Source of the DNA: Diorhabda sublineata
Taxonomy: Eukaryota; Arthropoda; Insecta; Coleoptera; Chrysomelidae
Assembly (NCBI RefSeq): GCF_026230105.1
Contig: NC_079476.1
Span: forward strand, 38,740,559 to 38,804,558
Direction: 5' to 3'
DNA length: 64,000 nucleotides
Part shown: piece by piece, positions 62,184 to 64,000 of the stretch
Layout of the letters: every line of letters begins with the position of its first letter
Numbering within the stretch: the first letter of the stretch is position 1
Position numbers and translations under genes: made by a program
The notes under the pieces: model-generated
The model's database searches: none
What the model was told of the DNA's origin: nothing
The model's input: only the letters and a program-made list of their open reading frames with translations

Positions 62184-62610
62184 CCCTATATAAAATTAAA
62201 AATTTTTTAACATAGATTAAAATACGTCTGATCTTGATAAAAACAACCGAATAGAAACGTTTTTAATATTTTTAAGGGTATTCTCGTAAAAAAAAGATAT
62301 GCAACGGTCAAATTTTTTACAAAAAAATTAATAACTCAAAAATTATGCTTTTTTCGAAAAAAGTTTTTTAACAAAAGTATACTAAAATTTTACGTAGTTT
62401 ACAAAAATGTATTAATATATAGGGTGTTCTATATAAAATAACAAAGTTACAGTCGACTTCCGGTAGAACCGGAAGTCGGCCATCTTTAAAAATATTTTAG
62501 TTAAAAAGATCGTATCCGAAAACTCAAACGTAGAAATTTTCATGATTTTACTATAAGTATTTTGCCGTATACAGATAGTTTTAACTCGTCGTGGGACACC
62601 CTGTATATGA
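62184..62610. repeat. Small transposon-like segment with a perfect palindrome
   Basis: Terminal-like strings ACACCCTATATA (near 62191), AGGGTGTTCTATATAAAA (62420) and GACACCCTGTATA (62596) suggest one or two short non-autonomous elements with CCCT/AGGG ends. Inside, CGACTTCCGGT (62454-62464) and ACCGGAAGTCG (62468-62478) are perfect 11-bp arms around a 3-bp loop. No coding content. Confidence 0.5.
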
Positions 62611-63043
62611 CTCCACAATATCTGCATTTAAACCTTGTCTTGATAAATTTCTATTATATAACGTAATCGAATAACACCGAATGACATATTGTCGCGTAGA
62701 ACTCACTATGATTCTATAATAATAATTATGAAGTAATTACAGACTTTGTTGTATGGGGTTACTCGTATAAACAACACTCGGGGTGAAATATTGGGGAGAA
62801 AGATCAACGCTTTGAAATGATTGTCGATTAGAGTCCATAGTCACGCATCTGTTGGTTCTCTCGTATAAATATATATATTTTTCCATTTAATTGTAGGTAT
62901 CCAGAATCGGGGAGTAGAATATACTGAAAATAGTAATCAATGTTTGAAATTTGATTAGATTCATTCCGTCGATGCAGTCTGTTTGACGGAATAAACAAAT
63001 TCTACACTACTATCTAAAGGCCAGGGGCGGCTCACGCCAGGGA
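62611..63043. other. Spacer between repeats, no gene seen
   Basis: No recognisable gene. At 63022-63042 the sequence CAGGGGCGGCTCACGCCAGG resembles hAT-type terminal repeats, directly next to the start of repeat copy B, but no partner end or transposase is visible. Confidence 0.35.
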
Positions 63044-63044
63044 A

Positions 63045-63754
63045 ATTTGTTAATTACTTAAAGACCTCGGGATTTTTAAAAACTCCAAAAATCCAAAACA
63101 AAGACCTTAAAAAAATACCTTGTTTGTTAATATACCCGGATGATATGAAATGATTTTTTCTAAACATGTTTGACATCCTTCAAAGCCCCCAGAATCCAAA
63201 AAGATTCAACTGAATAACTATTATTAACAAAAACATGGATGAATTCGAAAATAGTCGAAAAATATCGGGGAAAGAGAACTTCGGGCAGGATTTTCAATAT
63301 TAAAAAGACATTTTTCGGAAAAATAGTCAGCATTTCCTGATAGTTATGGATTTCCCCTTTCAAATGAATTTTAAATCATGAAAAAATATTAATTTTTACA
63401 CTAGTTATTGAACAATTTGTCTACGATACCGTGGAGCGGCAGTGCGGTGCGTTTGTGGTTTGTTATCTCGAAAATGATCAAATTTTCGAGAAAAGTTGTC
63501 AGGACTATTTTTGTAGATAATGAATTGACCTTGATTTTAAGCCCAAAAAGAACTCCCCAGCTACCATATGTCGGCAGTTATTTGTGAAAAACGGGTTTTT
63601 GATACTTTGGGCCATTTTCCCGGTGTCTTCCACATGTTTTTTCTGGTAAATAATTTTAGGGTTGGAAGTACCCATCAATCCCCAGCAAAATTGACATTTA
63701 TTTACTGTACTATTAGGTCTCTTCTGTTTTAAAATTAGAATTTATCAATCAAAA
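63045..63754. repeat. 0.77-kb repeat, copy B
   Basis: Nearly identical to 60914-61622 with no net length change. It lacks the first 60 bp of copy A and runs directly into copy C through the shared AAAA at 63751-63754. Confidence 0.85.
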
Positions 63755-64000
63755 GGAGACATTCTCAAGTTTTCAATGATGTACATTCGAAGGCGATCTG
63801 ATTATTAATTATTTGTCATTTCCTTAAAGACCCCAGGATTTTTAAAAACTCCAAAAATCCAAAAAAAGACCTTAAAAAATACCTTGTTTGTTAATATACC
63901 CGGATGATATGAAATTATTTTTTCTAAACATGTTTGACATCCTTCAAAGCCCCCAGAATCCAAAAAAATTCAGCTGAATAACTATTATTAACAAAAACAT
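63751..64000. repeat. 0.77-kb repeat, copy C, cut by window end
   Basis: Begins AAAAGGAGACATTCTCAAGT, the same start as copy A, and continues with the same order of sequence to the window edge. With copy B it forms a head-to-tail tandem pair, so the array probably continues to the right. Confidence 0.85.

Overview
The window is nuclear DNA from an insect, possibly a beetle, although the order cannot be fixed from sequence alone. It is AT-rich, its genes carry many GT-AG introns, its protein set is typically metazoan, and decayed insect-type transposons lie in introns and intergenic DNA. There are no bacterial operons, CRISPR arrays, rRNA or convincing tRNA genes. All exon models below were assembled by hand from splice consensus, reading-frame phase and recognised protein families. 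In every multi-exon model the coding exons sum to a whole number of codons.

Bases 1-3.4 kb are transposon debris: a non-LTR endonuclease end, a pogo/Tigger-like remnant and a reverse-transcriptase tail. Bases 3.4-50.6 kb form a compact block of ten genes recognisable or fully modelled, plus one small unknown. In order they are MTF-1 (minus), rump/hnRNP M (plus), a 69-aa membrane protein (plus), TRMT11 (plus), peter pan/PPAN (minus), PSMD4/Rpn10 (plus), a two-repeat Myb/SANT-like gene (plus), EMC2 (minus), KAP3 (plus), shuttle craft/NFX1 (plus) and POLR3B (plus). MTF-1/rump, PPAN/PSMD4 and EMC2/KAP3 are head-to-head pairs with short shared upstream DNA. TRMT11 and PPAN converge with one base between their stop codons. 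Introns of KAP3, NFX1, the Myb/SANT-like gene and especially POLR3B contain remnants of Penelope-like and non-LTR elements.

The encoded functions are mostly housekeeping: tRNA methylation, 60S ribosome biogenesis, proteasomal ubiquitin reception, ER membrane-protein insertion, kinesin-2 cargo transport, Pol III transcription, mRNA binding and metal-responsive transcription. I see no single shared pathway; their grouping looks like ordinary gene-dense synteny.

From 50.6 kb to the end I find no convincing gene. About 3 kb of featureless AT-rich DNA is followed by a Tc1-like remnant, a 186-bp tandem array, a truncated Penelope-like reverse transcriptase, a mariner-type transposon with terminal inverted repeats, a second mariner-type N-terminus, and a 0.77-kb repeat present as a fold-back copy and as a tandem pair running off the window end. 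I did not find a clearly new biological system. The most unusual items are the internally duplicated Myb/SANT-like gene, the almost overlapping TRMT11/PPAN stops, the stop-free 57-nt POLR3B intron and the repeat architecture at 54-64 kb.
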